A stretch of DNA of 64,000 nucleotides from Trebouxia sp. TZW2008 (GCA_002118135.1 BDIU01000287.1:434001-498000), one strand, 5' to 3'. Shown: positions 1-12,113, numbered from the stretch's first letter. The notes: generated from the letters alone by a model not told the origin. A program made the numbers and translations.

Positions 1-498
1 ACTGATTGTTTCTCAAGGGACCAATCGATAGTGTGATAAATGCATTGCCATGCAATGACTGGTTGACAATCAGCTGATCAAGTCAGTAGCAAATTCTTGA
101 TCAATGTATGACAGCGCAACTGCAGAGGAATGAGTTGGCCAGGAAGTCACCAGCCATCGCATCATGACAGGTTTCAAGTGCATGACTGTGGTTGATGTGC
201 GATGTGCTGCAAGCCATACATGGCATCTCGTGCGAATGGCTTCTGCTTCTGGCTTTGCCATATGATCATCTCTCTGGCTGGCCTGAGATGTCATGCACAT
301 GTCAACACTCAGGGCAGCGTTGAATACCCTTCTGCCGGTGCTGGTCTCTTCATGGCAGGCAATACATGCAAGCTTGACTGCTCTACTGAACAGCTTGAGG
401 CTCAACAGCATCAAATGAACAGGCATATCTGCTATTGCCAAAGGCACTGGCTGTCAGCCTGTGTTGCTAAAGCTATACTGCAAAGAGACAAGACTTGC
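1..498. other. left edge, presumed DRC11 intron
   Basis: I see no convincing exon here on either strand. It lies downstream of the last visible DRC11 exon on the minus strand, so it is most simply intron sequence leading to AAA-domain exons beyond the window edge. Confidence 0.4.
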
Positions 499-3395
499 CT
501 TTACCCTTGCCCTTAGGCTTTGGCTTTTCAGGGGCCTTCTTGGCACCCTTCTTGCCATCTGTGGCTGGTGGGGGTGGAGGTGGGGCAGGTGGGGGGTTCA
601 GAATGACCTTAGACCCACACTCTGAATCATCAGGGAAGTCTGGGTACTCCCCTGACTCAGCATCTCTGTTATCCAGAAACCACGCATTGATCTGCATTGC
701 AAACACAATGTACTGTCTCAAACTACATTGCATCGAGCAAGATGACAGAGTATCATGCAACAGTGGTCTGGATGCTGTCAAGCTGTATAGGATCCCTGCA
801 TGCCCAACAGCAGCAATATGTTGTACAACATGAACATGAGTGCCACTTGACATGTACAGAGTGAAGGCGCTCTCCTGAGCTTGCATGCGACAGCTTTTCA
901 CCAGGAAGGGGTGTGCAGTACCTTATCCTGAATTGTCTCACGCATGCCCTGGCCTTCTGCATCTCTGACTTTGCCCTTTAGGGCCACGAAGGCCTCCTCA
1001 TACTCGCCCCAGCGCTGCTTCTGCAGGTCCTTGCGCCTCTGCGCTGTCAGCTGCTGCATTGCTTGAGCGCCTACTTGACCAGGACCTGGCTCCTGCAGAT
1101 GGATGCACAGTTCACAGCTCGCCCATGCTGGACTGTCTGTTTTCACCTTACACAGTCATTGTGACAAGTTACTTTCGGGACCATTGTCTTGACCAGAATA
1201 TACGATACTTTGCAAGCCTTGAGGCAGAACAGACACCACCATGACTGAGCATCTTATTACCTAGCAGGGTATGACTCTGACCTTTGTAGGGCATGGGCAG
1301 GAAATCTCTCACAGACTTGCATGTGGTGCTGACACGCTGCGGGCTGCTGCTGGTGTATGATGCAACAGTCACACAAGATGCTGACTGCATGGAACTGTGT
1401 TGATTGTACAAATGCCGCTGCTGGATCATTGCTCATGTACATTGTGCAAAGTGCTAGATGTCCTGATGTGGTGTCATGAGATGAAGCAGGTGCTCAACAT
1501 GGCAGCAAACATTTCACACAACAATCAGCAAATGCATGGCCGTGTATTGCAAGCGTGGCTAGCACTGCGTCTGTCATGATTGGCATTAAGATGATTTGCA
1601 GTAGGAGGTGAGGGTGTTGTGGTGGTGAGCACTGATGCTGCTGCCAGCTGCAGTAGCACGCATCCAACTGAAAGTGGCCAACATGGCTTGACAAAGACAG
1701 GCTGCTGCTGCTGCAAACTGACTGTAGTGCTGCAGATGCTAACAGCATCAGCCAGGCTCAGACACCTCTCTGATGCAGATGATGCTAACACAAGGACGGC
1801 TCAAGCATGCGAGTGCAGAAGAGAGCAGAGGCCAACTTGAGGCTTCATACGGATGAACTGCAGCTCTTCCTGAGCAGTCCTGTACACCCGCCGCCTTGTC
1901 AGCAAGCCACGCACTCCAGCTTGTATCTTGATTGCAGCTTTCTCTTGTGTAAGCACCTGCAGCACATGCGCAGCTCTTGCTATGCAGACTTTGTCTTGGC
2001 TAAATCAGATGCTGTCCAACTGCACTGAGCTAGACATGCCGGGTCTTTTTCAACTGCTGCTTCAAGCATGGCAATTAAGGCTGTCAGGGGTTGCAAGCAT
2101 GCATCTGACATGCTCACAGCAGCAGCTGTTGAGTGCATGTTTGGCTTGCAATATGCATCCAGCACCCTTGCTCTTGCAGCCTACTGGCCTGCACTGTCAG
2201 AGTGGAGCCTTGCCAGCTGCTCTGCAATGCAACCCCGACGCTCAAACAGTTGCTGCAAGGCAATGTGACAGTTGTTGCCTATCATGTTCAAAATCACTGA
2301 CTGGCACCGCTTGGCACGACAGTGTTTCACAGTTGTTTGCTGACAGCGATAGCGTACCACACCAGAGCGAGCTCGTCTGTCCTCCAGCTGTCGCTGCCGC
2401 TTGAATGTACGCATGGTGAGAGCCTTCTCCCTAGCCTGCCTGCCCCTTTCATTGGCCTGAATCAGGATGATGGCCTCATCTTCTGGCAATGGGGGCTGTT
2501 CTGGCATGGGCCCAGGCTCTGGTATGCCAGTTACAGAGTATTTCTCTACCAAGGCGTTCAGAAACTTGTCTCGTGCTTCTATTTCCTGTCAGGAGACGCA
2601 AAGCAATCAGCTTTTGACGTGGCTGCATGCTGTAGGAAACAAAACACTAACACTGTCAACAGCTAGGCGGTGGTTCTGCAGGTTACGTCAGGTTCTGCAG
2701 CCATGATGTGACAGGTTTAAATGTCTTGATTGTCAAATATACCTCTGCCCGCTCATCTCTGAAGTATGCTGGGGTTGGCAGGTTCAACACCTCTGTGGAC
2801 AACTTCATGTCCACCAAGGTATCATCCAGACTGAAGAAGTCCAGACCTTTGTTAAGCATGACCTGCACGTTTGAACATGACCTGGTCGCAGTGCTTGCCA
2901 CAGAACTAAGGAAAGGATCAATGTAGCTGAGTGTGGCTAATGTCTGTGACTGAGCTTCAGGGCCATGTTGACAGTCCTACCAGGTAGTGCTTGACCTCCA
3001 AGACACGACCCATGCAAGCTTCCAGTGCTCCCTTCATGTCTATGCGCTTCTGTGGATGGATGGTCTGATCATACGCCCTCTCCAGCTTTTTGAAGATAGC
3101 CACGTATTTGACATACGCGCAAGCCCATTCATGCAGCGTCTGCAGCACAGGCACACCAGTTCTGCACAACCTGGCTCAGCCTGGCAGGACACAGCGCCAA
3201 TTTGATGATAGTCAGAGACTTGCCTTTGGAGCTAGAGTGGGGTCTTCGGGGTTTTCAGACTCCATCTGATCCAGCAAGCCCAGCATAGCTTCTCTCCACA
3301 AAATGTCATAGGTGCTGCAGAAGACAGCTTCCTCAGTCACTGAGCAGTGCAACCTGCAAGTAGCTGTCGAGGCAGGAAGCTCACAGATTAGACAT
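499..3395 (-). CDS. DRC11: dynein regulatory complex subunit 11 (IQCA1-like), N-terminal part
   Basis: Subunit of the nexin-dynein regulatory complex of motile cilia. Exons (minus): 3385-3395, 3224-3314, 2981-3139, 2743-2862, 2358-2585, 1837-1956, about 1282-1336, 922-1061, 499-691; all junctions keep frame, giving about 372 residues. The tiny first exon supplies the start MSNL, followed by TYDILWREA as in the family. Visible family marks are a helical segment (KKLERAYDQTIHPQKR), two IQ motifs (ILIQANERGRQAREKA; AAIKIQAGVRGLLTRRR), the FIRMKP stretch, and a Pro tract followed by a Lys/Gly-rich tail. The AAA domain expected after this tail is missing because the gene runs off the left edge. 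Two introns (after exon 2 and after exon 9) appear to use GC donors. The start of the 1282-1336 exon is uncertain. It is divergent from the armadillo gene. The family call is from remembered motifs; the exon chain is seen directly. Confidence 0.85.
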
Positions 3396-4124
3396 CTGTT
3401 CTGTGGACCTTCGCCGGAGTCACGCCGGCAAGTTGGTCAGATATCAGCCCCGAACTGGTGGAGCAAGTGCTTGTGCTTGCATCCTTTCGCCTTCCAAAGC
3501 AAGCAACGAGCAGCAGCAATTTGTTACGCGACCTCAGCGGATCAAGCTTGGCAATCAGATGACGTCCCTGCTGCTCGGCCCCTGGCTGAGCTGAAGCACC
3601 TTCGCACAGCGATGCAGTCATGGGAGGCACTTGGAAATTTGGTCAACCAACAAATTTGACCATTTTGCCAGTTGCCAATTCAAACTTTCGACACACCAGA
3701 TCACCCGCGTAGGTCGTGCAGACACGCAGCGACAATTCCATTGGCGCACGCCATACCGATTTCATAGCTCTAGTACCGAGTGGACAGGAAGTGTACATTT
3801 CCTCCGTCGTTGACGCTCACTTTAACACTTGCAAGCTTCACGACAGTCTTGACCTAACTTGACACCTGCACAGCGTGACCGGCAACGTCGACGACTAGAT
3901 CACCAGCTTGCAGTGTTGCCCACCTTTCGCTTTCAGCGGTGAGTGTTTGTGGACTCCTGTGCAGAGTTTTTCCAGCACAGAGCCCTGTGCGCACTGCATG
4001 TTGTGCCTGCGCGCGGTGTTCTGTACCGTAACGCTGAACGCCGATTTGGTGTTGCCAGAGGCTCAGTCAATCACGCGCGAGGTTGACACAGCTGTTGCAG
4101 GTCGTTGTACGTACCGTCTAGATT
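3396..4124. promoter_or_regulatory. divergent intergenic region DRC11 / armadillo gene
   Basis: The two start codons face away from each other across this 729-bp stretch, so it should hold both promoters and both 5' UTRs. I see no TATA box or other motif that I can defend, and no exon. Confidence 0.5.
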
Positions 4125-6149
4125 ATGCAAGCAGACACCGAAACTGTGTATCGTTGGGTTGAATGGCTGAAATCAGGCAGCGGCGAGGAACAATATCAGG
4201 CAGCATTGGCACTGCGTGCCTTGGCTGGCGATGCCAATAATAAGCATCTGATTAGAGAGGCAGGAGGCGTTGAAGGGTTGCTCAGCCTGCTACAGCTTGG
4301 GCCTGACAGCATTTTGACTGTTGTTGGTGCTGAGACACTATCATGTCTGGCTGCAGATGACCCAGCTAACAGGGTGAGCGTCTTGTCATAGATTCACAAT
4401 CAACCGCGTTGCTGCTGCTGCATGCAACTTCTCCAAAATGTTGCCTCTTGTCATCAATTGACTGGCTTGCAGGATGTCATACGCGAATTTGGAGGCATTC
4501 AAAGCTTGGTCAGTCTGCTGACAGCTGGACCAGATGCAGAGTGCACTCACAGAGCGCTGCTGGCCCTTCGTATCTTGACTGACAAGGAAACTGACAGAAT
4601 TGCAATACTGAAAGCCGGTGGCATTGCCCACTTGGTGGCTTTATTGTCAGCCGGTCCTGACAGCGAAGTCACAGAGTATGCTGCTGCGGCTCTTGGCAAC
4701 TTGGCTGCAGGCAGCCAGCAAATCAAGGACGCCATCAGACAGGTGTGCACCATTTCTATGGGACTCTTTCATTCAGCTTGAACAGCTCAGTCCATGCTAG
4801 AACAGCAAGACGAACAGCTCTCACAAGCATTCATGATGTTGTTGCTTGCAGAATGGAGGCATACCCCCTCTGGTCAGACTGTTGCGCGACGATCCAGACG
4901 AGATATCTGCAGAGCTTTCTGCTGTGGTCCTGCGCAACCTAGCACTGCAGAACGCAATCAACAGGGCTGCCATCAAGGATGCTGGTGGGTTGCAGCCTCT
5001 TTTGCGGCTGCTGTCAATGGGTCAGGAGAAGCTTGTGTATCCTTTGACTTGTGAGGTGAGTGCCACATCTACCTCTACTTCCAACTGTGTTTGCCTGCAA
5101 TTTTGATCATAATTACTCCACAGTGCAAATTGTGCTGATATATGCAGCAAAAGTCTGAATTTGGCAGTCTGACATCTGCAAGACTGTTGACTTGCATAGT
5201 AGCAGCACAGATATGCAGTCTGACATACAGCACAAATCTGCCATCAACGGCAAAATGGTGTGGAGAGCTGCGGCCGGCCAAATGGCCCTGCATGATTTGT
5301 GATGCTGGGCTGCAGGTAGTCTACAATGATAGCACCTCTGGTCAGCACAAGGCCATACCAGGCCAATGCTGCTTTGACCCTCATGCTGGTCATCTCTGTG
5401 TAGCAGCAAAACCACCAGGCGGTCGCTTTGCATGCTTTGTCAGCAACAAGCATCAAAGCCCCAGAGACAAGAACGCTGAGAGATTCTCTTTGCTCAGAAA
5501 GCTGACAATCACAGAGCCCAGCCCAAACATGCTTGAGCTGAACTTCACTGTTGCTGACAAAGAGGGTGCACCACGCATTAGTGAGCAGCAAAACTTAGGG
5601 TCTGGCAAGATGAAACAGAGGCGGTTGGAGCGCATTGCTATTTCACCATGCTCTGCAACAGAGATCAAGGTATTTTTCCAGTAATGTACCAGCACCATTG
5701 TTGCCATCATCATTGACATGCATTCTGGTGTGCGACTCAGCTAGGTGTACAGACGATGTGAATTGCATCTATGCAATTCTGTTCAAGCCCGTCTTGTGCC
5801 AGTGCCAATCCCCTCCTGACCTTAATCACTTCTCTGCACATGTTTATCTTCAAGCATCTTTTTGGCGAGCAAGCCCACTGATCAAAGAGTCTTGTATCCT
5901 GGCAGTAAAAGTTCTTGACATGTTTCTGCTTGACTGCCACGAGATTTTCTGACCATGCAGGGTGCAATCATGCGAATGCTGACGAGGTTGCATCTGGAGC
6001 GGGAGTTCAAGCTCAATGTGCCTTATGCAGCAAGCAAGCAGAACCTGCTATCAACTCCCAGTGCCAGTGGTCAGAGCATGGCACACTTCCCAATGCAGGC
6101 AAACCTTGACCGCCATGCCTTGCAACCTATCCAGCCTCAAGCAGCCTAA
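4125..6149 (+). CDS. armadillo-repeat protein
   Basis: Exons 4125-4373, 4473-4742, 4852-5055, 5316-5669, 5961-6149; every junction is phase 0, giving 421 residues. The first about 240 residues are armadillo repeats with the usual Gly-Gly turn and helix 3 patterns, for example IREAGGVEGLLSLLQLGPDS, IREFGGIQSLVSLLTAGPDA, LKAGGIAHLVALLSAGPDSE and NGGIPPLVRLL. Such repeats form a protein-binding superhelix; the partner is unknown. The C-terminal about 180 residues (exons 4 and 5) show no domain that I recognise and end in a polar Gln/Ser/Ala tail. Exon 4 is open in a second frame containing MIAPLVSTRPYQANAALTL, which looks repeat-like, so the reading frame at the 3' side of the armadillo block is less certain than the rest. 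A TGTAA motif lies just after the stop. Confidence 0.75.
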
Positions 6150-6151
6150 TC

Positions 6152-6156
6152 TGTAA
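6152..6156 (+). terminator. possible TGTAA polyadenylation signal
   Basis: TGTAA is the usual chlorophyte poly(A) signal. This copy starts 3 nt after the armadillo-gene stop codon, closer than usual, so it may be fortuitous. Confidence 0.35.
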
Positions 6157-6807
6157 TTGTCTTGCAACCTGTCTATTGCTGTGTCTGGCGTTTTTGCTGC
6201 CAAGGGATGTGCATATATGGACGGCTGATTGACTTTTTTAATAAGTAATAATAACCCTTGCATGATACAGAGTGGAATGAAAGGTCAGGCCAAGTTGTTT
6301 GCAGACAGATGTCCAGATGGAAGGACTTAGTTGCATGCACACCTGGTGGCTCGAGTTTTACAATGTCAATGTTCAATTGCTGGGAACCTGCAGACAATGA
6401 TCACATCTAACAGGATACACTTGACTTGTCCTGGAAAAGGTGTTGCTGTTGTAACAGCCACAAGCAATGAATGACTCCAAGATGGTCTGCCACAAGCAGC
6501 CTCATCAGCAATTTGCCACAGAGCGCTGCAACAGGCTTGATCCCCTCTCATTGAATGAAGGAAAGGCCAAATAGGGTACAGACTGAGATTGTATGTCTCG
6601 GTGTTGCCACTTGACAAGCGCAATGCCTATTTTGAGATGTAAACTTCACAGTCTGCTTGACTGGCCAGAACCATTGATTGCACACAGGCTCTTGATCCCT
6701 GGCATTTGTTTTTCACTGCAGCTCCTCTAATTAACCAATGGACGGCAGCTCCTCCTGGCAAGTGAGTTGCAGTCTGTCAAAGCTGCTGTATGGCATGACC
6801 TGTTCAC
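6157..6807. other. convergent intergenic region
   Basis: This lies between the 3' ends of the armadillo gene (+) and TIM23 (-). A TTACA at 6358-6362, which is TGTAA on the minus strand, could serve TIM23. I see no coding sequence. Confidence 0.4.
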
Positions 6808-7723
6808 TCACAGATTTTTGGACAATGTTTGTCTAGCAGCCACAAGTCCTGAAGCAGCAACTGCCCCAACTGCACCAGCAACTGCTGCAGCTCTTGGACC
6901 ACGTGAAGATCTGAACAGAGCTCCTGTGCCAAACCCTGCAGCATACTCATTACCATCAGCTGATGAATTGCCGATGATGACCATTTGCTGGTGTAGTTGT
7001 GGTTTATGAAGCAAGAAGCATGGCTGCTGATGCATGCTGCTTTACCTGCTGCGATTGTAGCTGCTGAGTCTGGAAGTGTGCCATCATTAAAGTACCCGAG
7101 CCCACTCTCAATTCCAGCAAACAGCAAGCCAAGCACGCCTAAAGCGTTGCCTGCTGTTCTGCCTCGGGTGCCGGTCATGTTAAGCAGTCTGTTTACACGA
7201 AGCCTAGCTGTGTCTGGACCAATCTCTGGCTTCACTCTTGTGGCTGCAACAAGTCCTTGACTGCCGCCCAACAGTGCTCCTACAGAGAAAATGGCCATCT
7301 GATCAGTCCTGCTGTCAGTGGTCAACAAGCAATGGTCACCATGTATCAGGCAGTTCAAGCACCTGAAAGGTATCCAGTGCCGGTGTAATACGTGAGATTC
7401 TCGCCCCAGCCCCTTTTGTGGACCGCTGCTTCCTCGCTGAACAGAAACTCTGGCTGCTGAGACAACTTATACCCGCCGTGTCGAGATCTGTTGTCAATTG
7501 CAGCGCTAAGACCCTCGTAGGGGTTGTAAAACAGCGGAGCATCTTCTGTAGGGAAAGCAGCAGGGACAGCCGATGAAGGGGAAGGGTCTCTCAGTTCCTC
7601 TCCTCCACCAAGTGATGGGGCAGAGGACGTCTGATCGTGCAGTACTTCCTGTGGGGCAGGGGCAGAAGTGTTGCGTGCTGCATCTTGATCCTGGCGTGAT
7701 CTGAAGCGATCGAAGATGGCCAT
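6808..7723 (-). CDS. TIM23: mitochondrial inner-membrane import channel subunit Tim23
   Basis: Channel-forming subunit of the TIM23 presequence translocase in the mitochondrial inner membrane. Exons (minus): 7363-7723, 7046-7279, 6808-6959; phases 1 and 1, total 747 nt, 248 residues. The N-terminal about 105 residues are hydrophilic (intermembrane-space part). They are followed by the diagnostic junction RGWGENLTYYTGTGYLSGA, then Gly-rich membrane segments of the Tim17/22/23 fold (GALLGGSQGLVAATR; NALGVLGLLFAGIESGLGYF; a last one around GFGTGALFRSSRG). Length is close to that of other Tim23 proteins. The third-exon acceptor was chosen at 6960 because it restores phase; an upstream alternative (KHQQMVIIGNS reading) breaks phase. 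It is head-to-head with the GT31 gene. Confidence 0.9.
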
Positions 7724-8295
7724 CTTGGCTCAGCCTAGCATGCAAGTCAGCAGCTGCAAGCTTCTTGAGCAGTGCCTCCGTCCAGGCTCCGTATCCTACG
7801 GACCTCAATAATCGTGCACGCAAAGCGTCCATTATCGGGACCCCCGCCGACCCCACCAAAATTTAGCTGGACCCCTCCCCCCAAGCCCCGATAAAATTCG
7901 CGAAATTGCTCCACGAGAACACGTTTGTATTTGCGTTGAAAACGCTGCACACTCAAACGACATCGTCACAACGATCGTAATCACGACGAACCCATCGTTG
8001 CAGAACTCTCCTTGGGCTTGTTGCTGTCGCCGCCTCAACTCCGATACCTCCTGTTTCGCACCTGCAGCATCGAGCTGCTCAAACTTTTTGAGCTGCGGGA
8101 CTTAACTTGTTTGATCGTTTTCGTAATTTTCACGATCGAAGACGCACAGTTGGATGACTTGTATTAGCCACGACGCCGTTGCTGCGTTCGCTGCATCGTC
8201 GGTTCCGCCAACATCCTCTTCTGTTTTGAATCGCAAACAGTGCTCGACACGCACAAACTTGACGTGACACGGTCTTTGGCCGTGCACACGCTCAT
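7724..8295. promoter_or_regulatory. divergent intergenic region TIM23 / GT31
   Basis: This 572-bp region separates the two start codons. It contains C-rich and A/T-rich stretches and several CGATCG-like words but no core promoter element that I can defend. ORFs seen here are short and lack family similarity. Confidence 0.45.
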
Positions 8296-11272
8296 ATGAG
8301 ACGCAGTCAACCCAGAGCAACAAATCGGGTGTCTTGCTTCCCCAAGGCTCGACGTTTAAGAGTCGTCACCGGCGTCGGCATTGCGACCCTACTTTTCGGC
8401 ATCTGGCTTCTTGTCAAAAGAGTGTCCTCTCTGCGACCTCCCGCAGGTGCGTCATGACAATGTCACAACCACTACTAGGCAATCTGGCGTGACAATGCTT
8501 GGGTCACTGTGCAGAGTTGACAACTCAATCTATAGGCTCCCTTGCTCCCACAGAGGCAAGGGAGCCTAGCTTCTGGCAAGCTAGTTCATATGGAGTCTTG
8601 GACACTCTTTCACCCCTGTTGGAGCAAGATGCTAAGGCAAATGCAGTAGTCACCCTTGGTGCAAAAGGTATGTCTTTGTCAGCAAGCATGCAGCATGTGA
8701 CCTGTCACTCAGGCTTGACGGATTGTGTATGACATCGGTTGCTCATGTGCAGGGGTGCAGGTGCCATTGTCAGTGGCGCTTGATATCACAAGCCCTTTGC
8801 AGCCAGGCGAGGCGGTGAGCAACAAGACTCAGCAGCCCATGACTCAGGAAATGCTGATTCTTGTTGCTGTCACCAGCACTTGCTGCACATTACAGGTCAG
8901 CTTGAAATGCCTGCTGTTGTTTTGGTCAAAGCTCAGCCCAGCCTACTTGTGTGCCCCTGCTGGTCTTGCATCACCTTGCAAAACTGTCTGATTGCAGGCT
9001 CAGCGACACCGCGACGCCATTAGGCAGTCTTGGGGCCTGACACTAACATCATCAACAAAACCACTACCTGTGGAGCTGATATTTGTTCTGGCCCAGCCAA
9101 CAAGCTCAGCTCTGATTGATGCACATAAGCTTCTTCAGGTAATTTCTGTCGCAGTGCTGATTGTATGATGGGCTGTTGGGCACATCCAGCTTGGCTACCT
9201 TTGCCCAATCTTTTGATACGTTGCCTCATACAATTACCTGCATGCAATCTGGCAACAGATATACAGCTCTATGCACTGTCAGGATGAGATGGAGCATCAG
9301 GATATCCTGTTTGTGCGCAATAATGAGACCTACAAGAGCCTTCCGCAAAAGACTGTGAACATCATGCAATACGCCTCCTCAGCAACTCCCAGGTGACACC
9401 AGGCATGTTGCCCATACTTCACTGTGTCATGTGATTGCCTTCTGGGTGTGCTGCTTGAGCATCATGCTACTATGTATGCCCGAGTGCTATTTGACTTGGA
9501 CTGTGCCAAATTATAGTTCATTTACGCGCATGCAGCAACCACAGCTTTTGAAGAAGGCTGCTAGAATTGCAGCAGGTGTTGATTGTCATACAAGTGACTC
9601 CAAACTGGCCCATGCAGGTACTCGCACGTGCTGAAGACTGATGATGACTGCTATGTGAGAGTTGGAAAGCTTGTAGATCTCATAAGCAGAGCTGAGCGTG
9701 ACACAGAGGGAATGCTGTATATAGGGCGCCAGGTGCCGCCTGCCTTTGCTAGATCATTAGCTTGCGCAAAAACATGTTGATGCATGAGCGGTGACATTGC
9801 TGCTGCGCATCTGCTCTCTGTGTGCCCCTGTTGTCCTCAAGAACTTACATTTGGATTGATGCATGGTATAGCGTATTCTGTTGACCCTTACCTTGCGCCA
9901 TTGCAACAGTGATGTTCTGCAGACACATATTGAAAAACAAGGCTTGGGTAGGGGTAATGCAGGACACCCCTCGTGGCTTCTTTCGAATTTCTGCTGTTGT
10001 GCATCTGTCCTTTGGATGCACCATCAAACATTCCTGGCTGGATTTGTGTATGAGCTAGCTTACTCTGCTGATTCTCATCTTTTGTCATTGCAACCCATTT
10101 TGAAACATGTACAAGCAAACAAAGCTTTATTTGGGTTGATGCAGGAGAACCCTCATGGCTTCTTCCCCATCCGTGACCCAGCCTCCAAATGGTACATACC
10201 ATTTTATGACATGCCGGATGCTGTTGTGCCGTGGAAGACAGCGTAAGTCTAGACTGAGCATTTTGCTGAGAAGTGTGCATTGCATGCAGTTGCCTGCATC
10301 CTTTGAAATTGTGCTATGCCAGCTTCGGTATTGAGTGGTATACATGCTTGTTGTGGCATAATGCCATGATGTGGCTAGAGACCAAGGGCACAATCTCAAA
10401 TCGTACGCAATGCTTGAGGAGCATGATGCGAGGCAGAGCCGCTACACGGCACCATCTGTATGCAGCTTCTGATGCATGGCAGGGCTGTAGGTCATCATTG
10501 CCTCAAAGAACCTATGTACAAGGTGATATTCATATGCAGGACATGGCTGTACTTGATGATGGCCTTGAAAGCCCATACATGAAACATGTTTTGCAGGTAC
10601 CTATCTGGCTGGGGTTATCTCTTGTCTCAGGATGCTGTACAGCTCATTGTAAGCAGGGTGGAGATGTATGAACAGGAGCCTGCAACAGCTCCAGGCTGGT
10701 TTGCTCCTTTGCATTGGGAGGATGTCCTTGTAGGGTTGCTGCTGCATGGCTATGCTCAGCCGCAAACCAAAGATGACAGTGAGTGCCATTTCCGCTTTGA
10801 GCATCATACATATACGAGTGTCTGTCCTGCATGCTGCAAATCAAAGATGACAGTGAGTGCCATTGCATCATTTCAAGCATCACATGTGTACACTCGGCTG
10901 TGACCCTCTTGCTTTTGTGCTGCATCTGTCCTACATGCATAGTGCGCAGTGTACAGCCCATTCTGTATGTGCAACATGCCAGACAGATGTCGAAAACCTG
11001 GCACAGCAGCGCATCACATATGTGTTTCATGCTGTATGACCTGAAATTGCTCTGCAGGCTTCCGGGCAGCATGGGACAGCTGCAATGCTGGCACTGTTGT
11101 CAAGCACATGGATGTAGAGGCACTGGACGTGTTCCCCATGCTGTATGCTCAGGAGCAATCAGGGGCCTGGGCAGTGCAAACAGTCAATTGTCAAGTTGGA
11201 GCATACAGTCCAGGAGACTACTGGAGCTGGAAACACTGGCGGGATACGCTGGTCGATGTGTTGCGAGTATGA
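8296..11272 (+). CDS. GT31-family beta-1,3-galactosyltransferase-like type II membrane protein
   Basis: Golgi glycosyltransferase that would add beta-1,3-linked Gal or GlcNAc to glycoproteins or wall glycans. Exons: 8296-8446, 8536-8667, 8753-8895, 8998-9138, 9283-9392, 9618-9732, 10145-10242, 10597-10778, 11058-11272; all phases fit, 428 residues. The start is the ATG giving a basic N-terminus (MRRSQPRATNR) and one signal-anchor (VVTGVGIATLLFGIWLLV, about residues 24-41), the classic type II layout. Catalytic-domain marks are RRDAIRQSWG-like (HRDAIRQSWGLT), the DxD metal site in KTDDDCYVRVGK (about residues 232-243), YLSGWGYLLSQDAV, and an acidic WEDVLVGLLL, matching the GT31 ED(V/I) motif. 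Donor sugar and acceptor cannot be told from sequence. A 13-bp inverted repeat spans the exon 2 acceptor and a copy of the exon 8 donor region lies in the next intron. Confidence 0.88.
8533..8568. repeat. 13-bp perfect inverted repeat over the GT31 exon 2 acceptor
   Basis: Arms 8533-8545 (TAGGCTCCCTTGC) and 8556-8568 (GCAAGGGAGCCTA) are perfect complements with a 10-nt spacer. The left arm contains the AG of the 3' splice site of intron 1; the right arm is coding. Confidence 0.85.
10835..10890 (+). repeat. duplicate of GT31 exon 8 3' edge with donor
   Basis: The segment around AAAGATGACAGTGAGTGCCA at 10768-10788 (exon end plus GTGAGT donor) recurs almost unchanged in the following intron. 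This leaves a second potential 5' splice site about 74 nt downstream. Confidence 0.85.
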
Positions 11273-11980
11273 CCTTTGGCAGTCTGCCAGGACACAACTA
11301 CAACTTGATCATCATAAGTTCCATTCTGGCTGTGTTTTACGGAATCCCTCACGGGGCATGACTATCTGAATCAGTGATCTGTATGTCTTGGTCAAAGTTG
11401 TCTAGGTTTTTCGGGGAATGCCCAGACCAATTTTGCGCAAGTCATTGCCTCTTGTGCTATGTCAATGGATGCACAGATGAAGTGCGCATTTGCAATCATC
11501 GAGTTGGTATCACTTCAAACATTGTTTAGTGCGTAAAAATCAATACTACTACAATTCCATCTGTCTGTACTATTCAGCACGTGCTCATAAACCCACGTCG
11601 TAAATGTAGAGCAAACGTTGCTCAACCCCTAGCTTTCAAGTTGGCAAGTTTACGACATGCAACATGAGAATCTTTGTCTCCAACAAAATCAAAGGAATTT
11701 GAGGCTTTGCATTGTACATGAACTATCCCAGCATCTTCACTCGACAGGATTCGCACTCCTAAGCTTGCACTGATGTGCAAGTTTCACAGCAAACATTTAG
11801 AGCAGCTGATGTAGACTTGTAGCCAGCTCCAGGCAAAATTGGCATGCTGAAGCATGCTCCTCAGTACTCCGCCGCAATCCCTGGGGATTGTAAGTTGAGA
11901 GGATCAAGATATGTGTCAGATCAAAAACACAATTGCACTCAGTAGTACATCTCAAGTTACTAGTTGCTGCTCTCAAGCTC

Positions 11981-12028
11981 GATCCTGGGCTGCCTCTAGC
12001 AACAGAGGCTCCCGTTCTGACACCTAAT
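11981..12028 (-). repeat. dispersed hairpin repeat, copy 1
   Basis: Same about 46-nt unit as at 24735, 50241 and 60699: a GCCTCT/AGAGGC stem, then GGGA and a TTAGGYGTCA end on the minus strand. This copy reads LGVRTGASVARGSPG on the minus strand. Confidence 0.7.
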
Positions 12029-12049
12029 GGCATACACTTTTCTTTCTGT

Positions 12050-12113
12050 CTCAAGCTCTGCCAGGGTAGCAGTCTTTTCTGATCCACCAAATAGTGATGC
12101 TTGCTTGCATCCC
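12050..12113 (-). repeat. diverged copy of TLDc last-exon sequence
   Basis: It encodes KQASLFGGSEKTATLAE on the minus strand against KQTSLFGGSEKTATLAE in the true exon at 12114-12248. It lies directly downstream of the true stop codon. Confidence 0.8.

Larger units (their letters stand above)
11273..12113. other. convergent intergenic region with repeats
   Basis: This lies between the 3' ends of the GT31 gene (+) and the TLDc gene (-). It holds one copy of the dispersed hairpin repeat (11981-12028) and, at about 12050-12113, a diverged copy of the last TLDc exon. No separate gene is apparent. Confidence 0.5.

Noticed and set aside
5316..5410. Second frame in ARM exon 4 reading MIAPLVSTRPYQANAALTL
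   Set aside because: It looks repeat-like but hits a stop after about 28 codons with only a weak donor; the chosen frame is open for 118 codons and phase-matched at both ends.
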